This document shows positions 11,690 to 24,004 of a stretch of DNA of 64,000 nucleotides, in pieces (positions within the stretch are counted from its first letter, which is position 1; each line of letters begins with the position of its first letter). The translations under genes were made by a program, and so were the position numbers. Below the pieces are notes generated by a model. That model did not search any database. It saw nothing but the letters and a program-made list of their open reading frames with translations, and was not told where the DNA came from. This DNA is from Sciurus carolinensis (taxonomy: Eukaryota; Chordata; Mammalia; Rodentia; Sciuridae), in the NCBI RefSeq assembly GCF_902686445.1, contig NC_062216.1, positions 11,057,084 to 11,121,083 on the forward strand, read 5' to 3'.

Positions 11690-12260
11690 TGAAAAATGAG
11701 CAAAAGACACAAACCAATAATTCACAGAGGAAATGAATATAGTGATTAGCAGGTGGGAAACAACACTCAACATCACTCACAAGAAAGGACGTGCAAACTA
11801 AAACTAGGTCTCTTTCTATCAAGAAGATCTGAAAAAATCCAAACATTTGCAACATGGTCAGCTGGGAAGGTTCAGGGGGGCAGACGCTTGAACATATTGC
11901 TGGTGGGCATGCAGAGTGGGGTAGCGCTCATAGAGGCGGATTTAGTAGTGTCTAGCGAAGTACCAATGTCATCGTCACTGGGACCCTGCAATTTCACTTC
12001 CCAGAATCTAACCCAATGAAATTGGCAAAGTTACAAAATAAGTGTTGCACAAGATTGTACATGCAACAATATTTATAATACTACAAGATTGATGCACAGG
12101 GCACTAGTCCAATAAAGAATGGCACATCCATACAATGGAAAACTATACAATTATGAAAAGGATCCACATGAACTCTACGAATGAATATGAAGTAATCTCC
12201 ATCATTTATGGATAAGTACAATAAACAAGGAGTAGAATTGTACATATAGTTTATCTTTTG
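11690..12260 (+). mobile_element. Old L1 (L1M) 3' portion
   Basis: Plus strand follows the end of L1 ORF2 and its 3'UTR: AACACTCAACATCACTCAC, TTGCTGGTGGGCATGCAGAG, CACTTCCCAGAATCTAACC, TACAATGGAAAACTATACAA and ATGAAAAGGATCCACATGAA. The frame is broken, and the open frame at 11753-12019 is only a relic of ORF2. Confidence 0.7.
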
Positions 12261-13136
12261 AGAAAAGAGGGAGGAAAGAGGAGAAACATTGAAAAGATAA
12301 AATAAATACCAAGGAATCCATGGGTAAAGAAAGAAAGCATGTGTGAGAAAATTGAAAGTGAGAACACCCCTGAATATATCTTTTATTATGTAACTTTGGC
12401 TTCAAAAATCTATAAAAACTATGACTAAAAGGAAAAATAAAACAAGCTAAAAAGAACATTAACAAGTAGTTCTAAAATAAACCATAGAGAGAAAATAATT
12501 ATTTATTTCAATTAATTTTAAAACTTCACATTTTGGCTGTACATTTTTGGTGATTATGTATTGAGGAGACATAAAGAAGCAAAATGCTATTAAATTCCAC
12601 TCAATAGTTTTCTAGTGGGAGATAATGTAAATATATAATTATGTTAAGAGTGTTTAAAAGCTACATTTTCAGTGTAAGATAAAAGAGGCACAAGTATAAA
12701 AACTAAAGAATACAATAAAAGTTCTATTGTATCTCAATAGCAAATTTAGCATGAACCTTTAAATTTTTTATTTCAAAATTACCTGTTTGTACACAGAAAG
12801 ACTAAAATGAGATGATAGACCATAATCAATTTTTGTGATCTCAAAATACTCTTCCTACTGAAAAGCTGTGAGAATTCCACAGAACAGTTGTATGCAGTTG
12901 TCAGGAAGGAAATATATCTTAAGACCCTGGAAAGTTCTGTTATGTCACAAAGTGAGCTATAAAATACTAATAATGCATAAGTAAAGACTCCCATTGGCCA
13001 AAGGTGGAATTATTTAATCATTAAAGTGAATAGTGAATATGGTTTGCTGAAACATGTTGACTATATAAAAACCCAGGAATGCAAAACCATCTTTTACAAA
13101 CACTTATTGGATACTGCTTGAAGTCATTAGAGTGAA
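12261..13136. other. Unassigned A/T-rich DNA
   Basis: No gene seen. Possibly old L1 3'UTR sequence too diverged to name. Confidence 0.35.
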
Positions 13137-13560
13137 AACAACTTATCAAAAAATCTAGAAACTACAGGATACAAAATCAATATATAAAAATTAGTAACTT
13201 TCCTATATACCAACAATGCTGGGAAAGAAATCAGGAAAACAATCCCATTCACGACAACCTCAAAAGTAAAAAAAAAACGAACAAACAAAAACACCCAGGA
13301 ATAAATCTAACCAAGGAGGAAAAAGACCTCTACCATGAAAATTATAAAACACTGAAGAAAGACATTGAAGAAGACACTGGAAGATGAAATAATTTCCCGT
13401 GTTCCTAGATAGGCAGAACGAATATCGTGAAAGTGGTTATAACACCAGAAAGGATCTATAGATTCAGGGCAATTCCCATCAAAATACTAAGGACATTCTC
13501 CATACAACTAGGGGGAAAAATCCTAAAATTCATTTGGAAGAATAAAAGCAATTCTAAGCC

Positions 13561-13602
13561 AAAAAAAAAAAAAAGAAAGAAAAAAGAAAAAAGAAAAACA
13601 AT
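13561..13602. repeat. A-rich simple repeat inside L1 ORF2
   Basis: Runs of A with scattered G (AAAGAAAG, AAAAAAG units). It replaces or expands a lysine-coding stretch of ORF2. Confidence 0.85.
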
Positions 13603-14904
13603 TCTGGGAGTGTTACATTATCTAACTTCAAAATTCCATTACAGAGATATAGCAGCAAAACTGCATGGTACTAGCATAAGAACAGGTATAAAGACCCACG
13701 GAACAGAAGACTCAGAGACTAACCCATAGAGTTGCAGTCATCAGATTCTTGTCAACGGTGACAAAAACATGTGTTCTATAGAAGGCAGTCTTTTTTTAAC
13801 AAATGGTACTTGGAAAACTGGTTGTGCTCATGTAGAAGAATGAGACTAGACCCTATCTCTCACCCTGCACAAAAGTCTACTCAAAATGGATCAGAGACCA
13901 GGAATTAGACCAGAAACTATGCAATTTCTGGAAGAAAACACAGGGTCAACACTCCAGCATATACGTTCAGACAATGACTTCCTCCATAGGACCCCTAAGG
14001 CTCAGGAAATAGTACTCAAAATTAATACATGGGATACCATCAAATTAAAAAACTCCTGTGCAGCAAAGGAAACAGTTAGGACTGTGAGGAGAGAAGCGAC
14101 AGGATGGGAGAACATCTTTGCTAGCTCCTCCTGACAGAGGATTGATATCCAGAATATATAAAGAACCAAAAAAGCTTAACACCGTGAAAACAAATTACCC
14201 AATGAGGAAGTGAGCAAATGAACTAAACAGGCAGTTTTCACAAGAAGAAATACAAATGACCAACAAATATATGAAAAAAATCTTCAACATCTTTAGTAGT
14301 CAGGGAAATGTAAATAAAAACTAAACTGAGAGTTCATCTCACCCCAGTTAGAATGGCAGCCATCAAGAATACAAGCTATAATGAATGCTGGAGAGGATGT
14401 GGGGGGAGGAGCAAGCACTTTGACACTGTTGGAGGGATTGCAAATTAGTACAAATGCCATGGAAATCAATACAGAGTTTCCTCAAAAGACTAGAAATAAA
14501 ACCCCCCTATTACCCTGCTACACCACTCCTTGGTAATTATCCTAAAGGATTAAAGGCAGCGACCTACAGTGATACATGCATACCTATGGATACAGAAGCA
14601 TAGTTCATAGAAACCCAACTATGGAATCAGTCCAGGTATCCATTGGTGGATGGACGGATATAGAAAATGTGGTACATATTCACAGTGGAGTTTTGTTCAG
14701 CCATAAAGAAAAATGAAATTATGTCATTTGCAGGAAAACAGATGGAACTTAAGAACATTATGTTAAGTGAAATAAGCCAAACCCAGAAAGTCAAGGGCCA
14801 TATGTTTTCTCTCATATGTGGAAACTAGAGAGGAAAAAGTGGGGAAAAGGTATTGTTGGGGGATCTCATGAAATTCAAAGGGAGATTAGTAGAGGAAACA
14901 GAGC

Positions 14905-14932
14905 AGGGGAGGGAGGCGGGGAGGGCAAGGGG
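14905..14932 (+). repeat. G-rich polypurine tract of L1 3'UTR
   Basis: Four or more G-runs of three to four bases (GGGGAGGGAGGCGGGGAGGG) close to the 3' end of the L1. G-rich polypurine tracts are a known conserved property of mammalian L1 3'UTRs and can form G-quadruplexes. Confidence 0.75.
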
Positions 14933-15419
14933 AAATAATAGGAAACAATATTGACCAAATTATATTGTTATGTTGTGTGTACTTATGAATATGTAACAAT
15001 GAATCCCCCACTATTATGTATGATTATAATGCACCAATAAAAATAAGGAAAACCACAAAACTGGACACCAGAGGAAAAAGAATTAGGCCTTGATTCTGTC
15101 TTTCCCATGTGCTATATCAGAGTTATCAGAATCACTGAGAAGAAGAGTCCTTTATTATAGAGGTCTCCCACTAAGAATGTGACGGAGATGACAGAACTGT
15201 AGAATTACCTTTTCACAACGGTCAATGGTCACCAGTAGATGAAGCATTAAGGTGAAAGGTTGGTGAGCTCAATAGTCGTTGGTGGGGAAGGGGATCAGAT
15301 TGCCGCTTTCTGAACCCATGGATCCATCAGGCATCACCGCGATGGGACAGTTAGGCATCATACTCCTGATGGGATATAATATGAAGCCCACAGTGCTACA
15401 TGAAGTATTCTTCACATAC

Positions 15420-15960
15420 AAAAAAGAAATCAAAACTGAATCTAATCAATTTTTTAGGCTTGACTCTCATTTGCAGGAGACGCAGAGACAGAAACCAGTT
15501 GACATCACAAGAAGGTGGATTTCAGAATGTGGGACCTCTTATAGGCGGCTGACTTGGTTCCTGCATCTTGTCAATGACTAGCATAGAAAAAAGCGAGAAA
15601 AGAGAATGCTAGATTAAAACAGACATCAGACAGCAACCAAAGGTAGCTAGTGGACCACATTCAGACTCTGATTTGATTCAACCAAATGTAAATTACATTT
15701 TTGAGACAACTGGGATTTTTAATGGGCTAGGAATTATATGAAACAAAGGAATGATCGTTGATTTTATTATGCAGTTGCATAGTGGCCCTAGTTTTAGAGC
15801 AACCTTTTGACTTATGTCCAGTGAAATGATATGATGTCTGAAATTCACTTTAAAATATGTAACTCACTTTAAAAAAATGGGACAAATGAAGCAAAAAAAC
15901 CTTAGTGATCGCTGATTTAGGCAAAGTTTACGGAGAAGGCCTACATATCATTTTCTTCAC
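15420..15960 (+). mobile_element. Probable old L1 3'UTR fragment
   Basis: CCAGTGAAATGATATGATGTC, GAAATTCACTTTAAAATATG and the upstream AATGCTAGATTAAAACAGAC resemble a known L1M 3'UTR segment ('catgatgtctgcaacttactctcaaa'). Divergence is high. The 100-codon open frame at 15279-15581 overlaps its start and is not considered a gene. Confidence 0.4.
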
Positions 15961-17440
15961 TTCTGTTAAGTGATAAGCTCTGGCACACTGACATTTTAAT
16001 TTTATCTGTGGATTTGGCAATTCATGAGCCAGGCAACAGGAGGCCTCCGGGGGTCCAGGGCTCCCTGAGGGACTGTGCCAAGCTGGCTGTCGGAGGTGCT
16101 CCCAGAAGCAAAGCAGAGAGAGAATGTGACTGGTTAAACCGGAAAGTTCCTAATGAGCTGTAGGGTAGTAGATTGTTTCTGATTGGTCAAGTCTCTAGTT
16201 GGTTTGCAGTGTTTGTTGGTTTAGCCTAAGGGTTTTATTACTTACATTGAGTTGGGATTGGGTTTGCTTACATGACAGCCCAAGCCACTGGAGTCATCTC
16301 AGCCTAATGCTCCCCTGCCCCCATTCATTATTTTAAAGCTTCTAAGTATGTTTGAAATATATGGAATGCACTTTTAAAATCAAGAAGTTACTCTTAAAAA
16401 TAAAATGTTGAAACAATGTCTAGGAAAGTGTGGAAAAGACATTTGAAAACCGTCCTGAGTGGCTGGTCTGAGGATAAAGGGAAAATCGGGGAATAGTCTC
16501 ATTTGGGGTTAGAATTTTTCTGGAAATTTGCAGATTACTCTATGAATGGAAACAGTAACACCCTTGGTTGACCCAGGACCACATTTTGTACAAGACAAAG
16601 AAAGACACTGGATGTGATCCAGATGGCATGACTCTTAGGGATGGGGAGGTGCTCAGGATTTCTGTGTCCATTATGATGCCCAGGAAGGATCTGGTTACAT
16701 CAACCAAGGGCCTGGGAACCCTTGCTCAGCGGGGAATGTCCATGACAGGAGTCTACTGAAATGTTCTCTCTTCTATGGGGCTTACTTTCTCAGCTCTTAG
16801 GGTCCTTTTGCCCATTTGTTTGCTATTTCTTTTCTTAGTATTTGTTTTATGTGGCTAGGTAACTGGAGGTGCAGTGGCACGCCCTTCTCCCCAAAAAGCC
16901 TTAATTAGCTTCTCCAGAGACCCTTGCCATAACTGTTCTTATTAACAGAATATCAGCAAAAATTTCTGCAAAGAACTCAGTGTGGTTTAGGACTTCCTAT
17001 TCTCTGTGAGGACTGAGTTGCTCTATCGTGCAAAAGCTAACTTTGGCAGCAGACTTGATGATGTTACTTCCGTTTTTGTGGTAAAACTTATAAAACCTCT
17101 GACTAGTCTTTAAAATGGGACAAAAAGCACTTTCTGTGAACTCGAAAAAATATATATAATACAGTTAAGCAGACTCATACAAAAATGTAAACCTCTAACC
17201 TCCTCTCTTGCATCCAGGTACAAAGTTCAAAGAATTTCCAGGCGCATGTTCCAGAGAAATTTTAGGTGATAGCCCCTCTGGACTTTGCAGTCAAAAAACC
17301 TGCTTCTTGAAAGTTCCTCAGGTGTCCAGCCTCTTCTGTCCCACATCAGAGGAAGTTGCATTGCCTCCATCTCAGCCACACGGGAACCAAGGAGAGGCTG
17401 GGATGGAGATGGAGCAGCCCTGAGCCTATCCTTTCCTACA
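15961..17440. other. Unassigned DNA
   Basis: No gene found. Part (about 16020-16320) has an LTR-like look (CTGATTGGTCAAGTCTC, GGGTTTTATTACTTAC) but could not be assigned. Small frames at 16568-16759 and 17208-17527 are unsupported. Confidence 0.35.
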
Positions 17441-18808
17441 GACCAGGGGTTTTCAAAGAAAGGAGGAGTTCCCCAAGCCCTTCAGGGAGTCTGTGACATC
17501 ATGACGTCAACACCACTTTCATTATAATCCCAGGGAATTATTCATCTTTTCCCACATGCCGACATTGGCACTATGATGCAGAATCCTGGTGACAAAATTC
17601 TGAGACTTTGGCATGAATCAGGACAGTGGCATGAAACTGTACTCATGGTTCCCAGTTCTTTAGTAATTATACTTTCAGGGAAAAGAAAGGCCAGTGTCAA
17701 TTAGGAAAGTCCTTAACAGAGCAGTACAAAGTACTAATTTTATTAAATGTTGAACTTTGACACACATTTTTTCAATATTCCATGTGACCGAATAGGAAAA
17801 ACACATGAGACACTTCCTCTTGAGTACCAAGAAGCCCTCGTGTGAGGATTTGGATCTGAACTGGCTGCTTTTCTCATGGGACACTATTTTCACTTGAAGG
17901 AATGACTGACAAAGTGTAGTTACTCAGACTCGGGTATCTGAAGATATTTTCTTGAAAATGGAAAAGGTGACCCTGGTCACTTCAAGGAAAACAACTTGAC
18001 TGGATTTGTTGCCAGTGGTAAAATTCAAAACTTCAAGAGAATGTCAGACATGGAAAAATAGAGTTTTGAAAAACCTTCATCCATCACTGTTTGCTTGACA
18101 GTTTCCCAGCTTTAAAGTCATTTCTGATTAAATCAGTGGTGACATTAACAAATGTGATTTTTTGATGCTGTAATATTGAAATATGTCAACATTTAGAAAA
18201 TGTTCATAACTTAGTGAAGCAATATTTCACAAACAACCTCTGTGCAATGCTGTAAATTGAAGCGTGAATAAAAAAAAAACATTAAAAACGCAGAACAGAC
18301 TGAGTGTTAAACTACATCACTGAGCAGAAGTTCATCAACACAGTTTCGTGTCTTTAAGGAACAATGATTTGTTGAACTTTTGTGTACTCTTACAATTATC
18401 TAAAAAGATATTAAAAACTCCTTCCTTTCCAACTAAATATCTGTTGAGGTGAGTTTTTTTTTTTCATGAAGTTTAACTAAAACAACATATTGCAACAGAT
18501 TGAATGCAGAAGCAAATATGAGACTCCAGCTGTCTTCCAGGAAGAGATTTGCAAAAAATGTAAAATAATGTCACTGTTCTAATTATTTTGTTTTAGGAAC
18601 AATGATCATATTTTAAAAAGGTGTTACATATGCTTATACATGATGAATTGTTGTTATTTTTAAATGAATTGCTAGATATGTCAATGTTTTCTCAGTTTTA
18701 ATTTTTCTTATGGTAAATATTGATGAATATAGCGCACATAAGCAAAAGCCTTTTAAAGTCATGAATATAAAAAGTTCCCCAAATCCAAAAGTTTGAGAAC
18801 TACTGGTC
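17441..18808. mobile_element. hAT-type DNA transposon, about 1.37 kb
   Basis: The left end is GACCAGGGGTTTTCAAAG and the right end, read on the opposite strand, is GACCAGTAGTTCTCAAACTT. Together these are imperfect terminal inverted repeats of the hAT/Charlie style (CAGNGGTTCTCAAA). The flanking 8-mers are TTCCTACA and TAGCTACT (5 of 8 equal), a plausible decayed 8-bp target duplication. The right ~300 bp (GAGACTCCAGCTGTCTTCCA, TTGTTATTTTTAAATGAATT) looks like a known hAT-related repeat. No open transposase frame remains, so it is non-autonomous or decayed. Confidence 0.68.
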
Positions 18809-20289
18809 TAGCTACTAGAAACTAGATGGGTCCGATATATCAGGTCTGGGAGATGATTCTAAGGTATGGGTCAAAGCTCTAACTAGTAAGGTCAGGTCTT
18901 GTGAGGTTTCCTGTATGGGTAAGCTTGTGTTTATAAATGCCAACCTGGAAGAACCAAATCAGTTCACATCCTCAGCTCAAGAGAATGTTTCTTAAATTCA
19001 GAAGCATCTGTTTGGAAGTCCCAGGTGAATCAGACTCGCCAGGGCTGTGTGAGAGGTGGTTGATGCTCCATCTCCTGCTCTTATAATCAGAGCTTTGGTT
19101 CCTTGCTTCCTGAAATGAAATGGATCCATGGCTGAAGATGGTTCCTTCTGATGAAGAGCTGGAATTTGGGCTAACTTTCGATAAGTAAAATTGGATTGAA
19201 TCATATAATTCCTGCCTCTAATTGTTTTAGCAGAAGGGAAATCTTTGTTGCTATGCAAATGCCTTTAAAAAGTCAGATTGCAAGTTCCAAATTTAGACTT
19301 GACCCCCTATCTTGGCTGGACCATCTGTCAAGGGTCTGTGAAATCCACTCGCTCTCAACCCAGAGGGCACCTAAGAAACTTCCAAAACATGTTGTTGTCC
19401 TCGGGCGCTTACTGACAGGCATTTCTGCAGTCTCCTCTCAAGGGTGAAGTCTGCAAAAAAATACTTTCAGTTTGCTCTATCACTTGATAGCCCCCAAGGG
19501 GAGCATAATATACCTTCAGAGGACTGGAAAAAAAATAGTCATTCTCCCCTGTGTGGGACAAATAAGGGGGGCTCCTGGTAGTGGTGCTCTGGGGATGGGG
19601 TGGGAACTCTCCAAAGTCTCCGCTGGGTTGAGATGAAACCTCCCCTTTTGTGAGTGGCTTCTCTTTCTCCCCGGCATCAGTTCTCACACTGGATCTGCTG
19701 AAGTTTGCCTGAGAAAGCTTTCCTGAGGGGCGGTGGATGTCACTGGTCTGATCCTGAGCCCAAATGGCACCTGGGTCTCCAAGCTCATGTCTTGTGCAGA
19801 AGAGGGCATGGAGTCCTCCTGAGTCCTTCAGGCTACCATGGGGCCTTTCCTGGAGATCTTGAGCTGATAAAGGGGAATCTAGAAGGAGCCCAGACTATCG
19901 AATGAGGACCATGCACAAGGAAACGCATATTGCGCAGGTCTTTTGTTATTTAGGATGGAGAATTAGTCATTGTCTTACACGAAGGGATAGTTCTGACTCC
20001 ACCGTTGTCCCCACCCCAATTATAGCATTCAATTTTGGGTGGAATGGGGCTTTATATCTTAAACCCTGGAAGATATAAAGGGTTGACTCCTTTCCTCTTC
20101 CTTCTCCTCGTGCTTCTCTTCTGAAAAATCTAACTCCAAAGCCTGACAGTGGAATCACTGTCTTCAAAGAAATCAATATGAATATGATAATGGTCCCACA
20201 CTCAGGCAGCTTCTAGCTCTCACTGTCTCATGAAATAATTCATTTGTTTGATTTTTCTTATTTAAGGCGTGACTATTCTTTATTGTATC
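18809..20289. other. Unassigned DNA
   Basis: No gene or clear repeat. Overlapping small frames on both strands at 18998-19905 have no splice signals or recognisable domains. Confidence 0.35.
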
Positions 20290-20299
20290 AACAGTGATG

Positions 20300-20397
20300 T
20301 GCGGGCTGGGTATATAGCTCAGTTAGGAGAGTACTTGCCTTGGATGCCCAAGGCCCTGGGTTCAATCCCCTAGCACCACAGAAAAAATGACAACAAC

Positions 20398-20428
<31 letters not shown>

Positions 20429-20429
20429 T
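20300..20429 (+). mobile_element. ID SINE, plus strand
   Basis: Head GCGGGCTGGGTATATAGCTC, middle TTGCCTTGGATGCCCAAGGC, B-box side GGTTCAATCCCCTAGCACCA, then a tail of CAA/CAAAA repeats to 20427. Flanks AACAGTGATG (20290-20299) and AACAGCGATG (20430-20439) form a 9-of-10 target-site duplication. Confidence 0.93.
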
Positions 20430-20439
20430 AACAGCGATG

Positions 20440-21054
20440 AGGTTGAACTGAGCTCTTTCTTCCTTTGGTCCATGTTTGTCAATACATCTCTTAGATTGCA
20501 TTTTATTGAAGATCTGCGGAAACCCCTGGTCACAGACACTCTGATAGACTGTGAACCATCACTTCCTCTCTAGATTTTAATTTTGAAACATCCCCTGCCC
20601 CATTCAGAGATTAAAGCAGTTGACTATTTTGTAAGTAAAAGTTGCCTCAGCAAAATCAATGTGAGGTTGTTCAATGTCACCATGTTCATGCATTTTGAAA
20701 GAAACATGTCGGATGGTCTTAGAGGTGAGTTTCTTTTATTTTTGCAGGGTTTGATTTGCTCTCACTGTTGTTTAGAGAAAGGACAGCAAAGAAGCCTTGT
20801 GTTGTTTGCATGAGCTTCTGTTGGCAGGAGCATTGGAAATCTCCAGTGTGTTTGTTTATGCCCATTTCCAGCATTGTTCTTTTCAGTGTTTCTCAGTAGG
20901 GATCAGTATGTTCCCCTTTTCAGGAGGAATTTGGACATTGCTGGGTTGTTTTTTTTTTTGTTGTTGTTGTTTTTCAGTTTGTCGCAATGACAGAGAGGTA
21001 GTACTGGCATCTGGGATGAGCTGTTGTAGGGTCAGTTCTGTAATGTCTCAGGAA
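20440..21054. other. Unassigned DNA
   Basis: No repeat family recognised. A GGTGAGT and a TTTTATTTTTGCAG lie only about 20 bases apart near 20724-20748; they cannot be one intron and no exon is supported. Confidence 0.35.
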
Positions 21055-22115
21055 GTCTTTTTAAAAGAGCTTTACTGAAATATAATCCAAATACCATATA
21101 ACGCAACCATTTAAGGAGCATAATTCAATGGCTTTTGTATATTTATAGACTTATGTAATCATCATTACAATCAATTTTAGAATGTTTTCATTATCACAAA
21201 AAGAATTCCCATTAAACTCTTCACTTCCTCCTCATCTATAACTCTAGGTAAACCACAAATTTGCTTATTTGCTCTACAGATTATGTGTACATTTTATGTT
21301 GATATAAATACAATATATATACACATATATACACACATTATATATGTATATATATATTTTTTTGTGACTTCTTTCACTTAACACAATGTTTTCAAAGTTC
21401 ATTCCTGTTGCAGCATACATCAGAAATTCATTTCTTTTTATTGCAGGATAAGTTTCCATTGTATGGCTATACTGGGTTTAAAAAAAAAATCCATTCTTCA
21501 GTTACTGGACATTTGCGTAGTTTCTACTTTTTGTCTCTCAGGAAGGTTATGTCTGCCATGAACTTTCAAGTTTTCGTGTAGGCACTTGGTTTTATTTCTC
21601 TTTGGTGTAAGCGTAGGAGTAGAATTGCTGGCTCACATTCTAACTCCATGTTTAACATTCTGAAAACCTGCCAGCCTATTTTCTAAAGTGGCTCTCCCAT
21701 TCCGCATGCCCACTGGGGGTCAGGAAGCGCACAGCTTCCCGGGCTCTCACCCCTTCTGTGTCTGTGACTCCGCTGGCCTAGTGGCTTTCTTTCTTCCTGT
21801 GTGGTTCTTACTGGCATTTCCTTGACGGTAATGATGCCGAACATCATATGAAAATTGGCTATTTGTACATATTCTTCTTTGGAAAATTGTCTACTCAGGT
21901 CCTTTGTTCTTTTTTAAATTGGATTATTAGTCTTTTTACTGTTGAGTTGTAAGACACCTTTACATATTCCAGGTGCGATTTCCTTATCAGATACACGATT
22001 TACAAAATTCTCCTTCACATTCTGTGGGCCGTTTTTTCCAATTTCTTAATGGTATCCTTTGAAACACAAAAGTTTTTAATTCTGATGATGTGAAGCCAGT
22101 CTTTTCACAGTAAAT
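21055..22115 (-). mobile_element. Old L1 (L1M) 3' part, antisense
   Basis: Plus strand reads as reverse complement of L1M: TATAATCCAAATACCATATAA, CAATGGCTTTTGTATATTTA, TTCTTTCACTTAACACAATG, ATTCCTGTTGCAGCATACAT, TTATTGCAGGATAAGTTTCC, TGGCATTTCCTTGACGGTAA and CCTTTGAAACACAAAAGTTT follow the antisense order. It covers the 3'UTR and the end of ORF2. An AT microsatellite interrupts it at 21310-21360. Confidence 0.82.
21310..21360. repeat. AT/CA-rich microsatellite
   Basis: TATATA and ACACATATA units inside the antisense L1. Confidence 0.85.
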
Positions 22116-22530
22116 TCTCCTCCCCCAGAATGCCAAGCATGAGCAAAGGTCAGGCTAAGAGGCAGATGGTTTATGTTGGTCTCAGACCAATGGTCCGGAT
22201 ATTTGCTGAAATCTTTAAATCAACAAGCCTATTTTGCCTTCTCCTCTTCCAAAAACCTCACAAATATCTGGTATGAGACGTTCATCCTTACAGGTTTTAT
22301 TTATATTCCTCAGCAGTGAATGGTTCAGATTTAGGTGGCCTCCTCTGCACTTGTGTTCAGACGACCTCTCCACTTTGGAGAGGGTGATGTACTTAAGTCA
22401 GTCTACCAATTCAGATACTAATCTCTTCCAGAAACATAACAAACATTACATAAAACCAGCTCTCTAGCCATCCCTTAGCCCAGACATATAGAGTTAACTA
22501 TCATATTTATGATGGCTAATTATATGTGTA
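22116..22530. other. Unassigned; small MLT2-like remnant
   Basis: At 22383-22440, CAGTCTACCAATTCAGATAC and CTCTTCCAGAAACATAAC resemble an internal part of MLT2-type LTRs on the minus strand (CAGTCTACCGATTCAAATG... CATCCAGAAACACC). The remainder is unassigned. Confidence 0.35.
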
Positions 22531-22865
22531 TGACATTATGGTTTGAATCTTAAATGATCCCCCAAAGCACTCTTGGGAGATGGTGAAACCTTTAGGAGGT
22601 AAGGCCTAGTCATAGGAGTTAGGTCATTGGGGGTGTGTCCTTGAAGAGGTATTGGGACTTGGCCCCTTTGCCTCTCTGTTTCACCATGAGGCAAGCAGCT
22701 TTGACCTGTCATATCCTCCCCACCATGATGTGCTGCTTCTCCAAAGGCCCAAAAACAACAGGGCCAAGTGACCATGGACTAAAATCTCTGAGCCAAAATG
22801 AATCTTTCCTCCTTACATTAAATTCTCTCAGGTGTTTTGTCATAGCAACAGAACATTGACTAACA
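22531..22865 (+). mobile_element. MaLR-type (ERV3) LTR
   Basis: Starts TGACATTATGGTTTGAATC and ends TTTTGTCATAGCAACAG ... ACTAACA. The intervening motifs GGTGAAACCTTTAGGAGG, GGTCATTGGGGGTGTGTCC, TGACCATGGACTAAAATCTC and AAAATGAATCTTTCCTCC follow the known MaLR LTR order. The internal region is absent, so this is a solo LTR. Confidence 0.8.
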
Positions 22866-22866
22866 C

Positions 22867-22892
22867 ATGTGTGTGTGCATGTGTGTGTGTGT
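22867..22892. repeat. (GT)n microsatellite
   Basis: GTGTGT run with one CAT interruption, directly adjoining the end of the MaLR LTR. Confidence 0.95.
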
Positions 22893-24002
22893 AGTCAGTA
22901 AGCAATGCCTTCATTATTGTTGTAGTTTATTGCTTTGCATGTGTAAGTTCAAATAGAGAACAAAACAGAATGGATAACTTATAACAGTAAAGATCCCCCA
23001 ATTCAAGTCATTTACAGTTTTCCAAAATATGGTAGCTTTGAGTTGGGCAATCTTGAGTTAAGAGAGTAGATCCACATTGATGAGCTGGTCTTCCTCTTAG
23101 ATTCTCTACTTCTTCTTCCGTAAAAACTTGCTAATACCTGAGACAATTTAAATATGACACTTCATACTAATAGATGCACAAAATATACCACTTCTTTGTC
23201 ATCTTTTCATAGGATTATTATGTTAAATGCTAAGATTTACACTGCTCCTTGGACAAACAGTGGTATGGGTGGGAATTTCAGTGCCCTGGCTAACTTAATC
23301 TGTAGTCCATAATTTCTGACCCATAACTTTAAGTTTTTTCCACTCTTCTCCCATAATATGTTACAGTGAAGATCACATAGTGTGCACATTCAACTCATGA
23401 GAACTTAATTGTACACAAGTAGGAAAAAAAAAACCAGCATTGGTAATTTCCATAGCCATGCTCCTCAGTGAGCAGATGCCTACCATACCCCCTGCAAAGT
23501 GTCACTGACTGGGAGATGTAACTCTCTTCCCTAACAATCTCAGTTCCTGTTTCTCTCTGGTAGCAGCAATGTGACTTTACTGTTTAAGTAGGCAATTTTA
23601 AATATGATATAACCTCCAAATAGAAACTAAATACTTTGTTCACCAACTAAAGAAATAGTTGTTTTGCTTTTTGTTTTGTGGTTCACTCATGCTAGACACT
23701 GCTTAACACTGTGGCTCACTCATGCTTAACACTGAGCTACATTCCCCAGTCCAGAAATAGTTTTAAGTTGGGGGAAAAGTGATTTTTTTTTTTTTTTTGT
23801 ACCTGCTGAGAGTTGAAACTTCAGTCTTCTACATGGTTAACCTGACTCTACTTTCTTGGTTACTTAAGGGTTTTTCAAGGATGTATTTTATACCTTTCTA
23901 GTACACATCCTGTTTACTGTAGACTTCTGAACCTAACCCTTTGTACTTCACGAGTCTGCAGCATGTACAACTGTGCCAAGCTCCTTTCACTTCACATTCA
24001 AG
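22893..24002. other. Unassigned, with degenerate ID-like DNA
   Basis: No gene. At 23648-23755 there is an ID-like minus-strand remnant (ACTGAGCTACATTCCCCAGT), containing a ~31-bp imperfect tandem duplication around ACTCATGC...CACTG. A T run followed by GTACCTGCTGAGAGTTGAAA at 23785-23822 may be another ID relic. Confidence 0.4.
23690..23755 (-). mobile_element. Degenerate ID SINE remnant, minus strand
   Basis: Reverse complement reads GACTGGGGAATGTAGCTCAG, the ID head. The middle is replaced by two similar ~30-bp blocks (CACTCATGCTAGACACTGCT and CACTCATGCTTAACACTG). Heavily decayed. Confidence 0.55.
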
Positions 24003-24004
24003 TA

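Larger units (their letters stand above)
13137..15050 (+). mobile_element. L1, 5'-truncated, ORF2 C-terminal part and 3'UTR
   Basis: Begins in the reverse-transcriptase to C-terminal part of ORF2 (about 13155: AAACTACAGGATACAAAATC, then AACAATCCCATTCACGACAA). The fragment at 13427-13729 still shows the ORF2 words YRFRAIPIK and LKFIWKNK before an A-rich insertion near 13561-13602 and a stop. A second piece at 13886-14134 covers the later C-terminal domain, and the 3'UTR follows with GAGAGGATGTGG, a G-rich polypurine tract and a CAATAAAAATAAGG end. The ORF is interrupted at several points, so the element cannot encode an enzyme. No clear target-site duplication was found. Confidence 0.88.

Noticed and set aside
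13427..14134. Open frames with L1 ORF2-like words
   Set aside because: These are relics of L1 ORF2 C-terminal coding, split by stops and an A-rich insertion; not functional genes.
20724..20748. GGTGAGT followed at once by TTTTATTTTTGCAG
   Set aside because: The enclosed ~20 bases are far too short for an intron and there is no supporting exon evidence.
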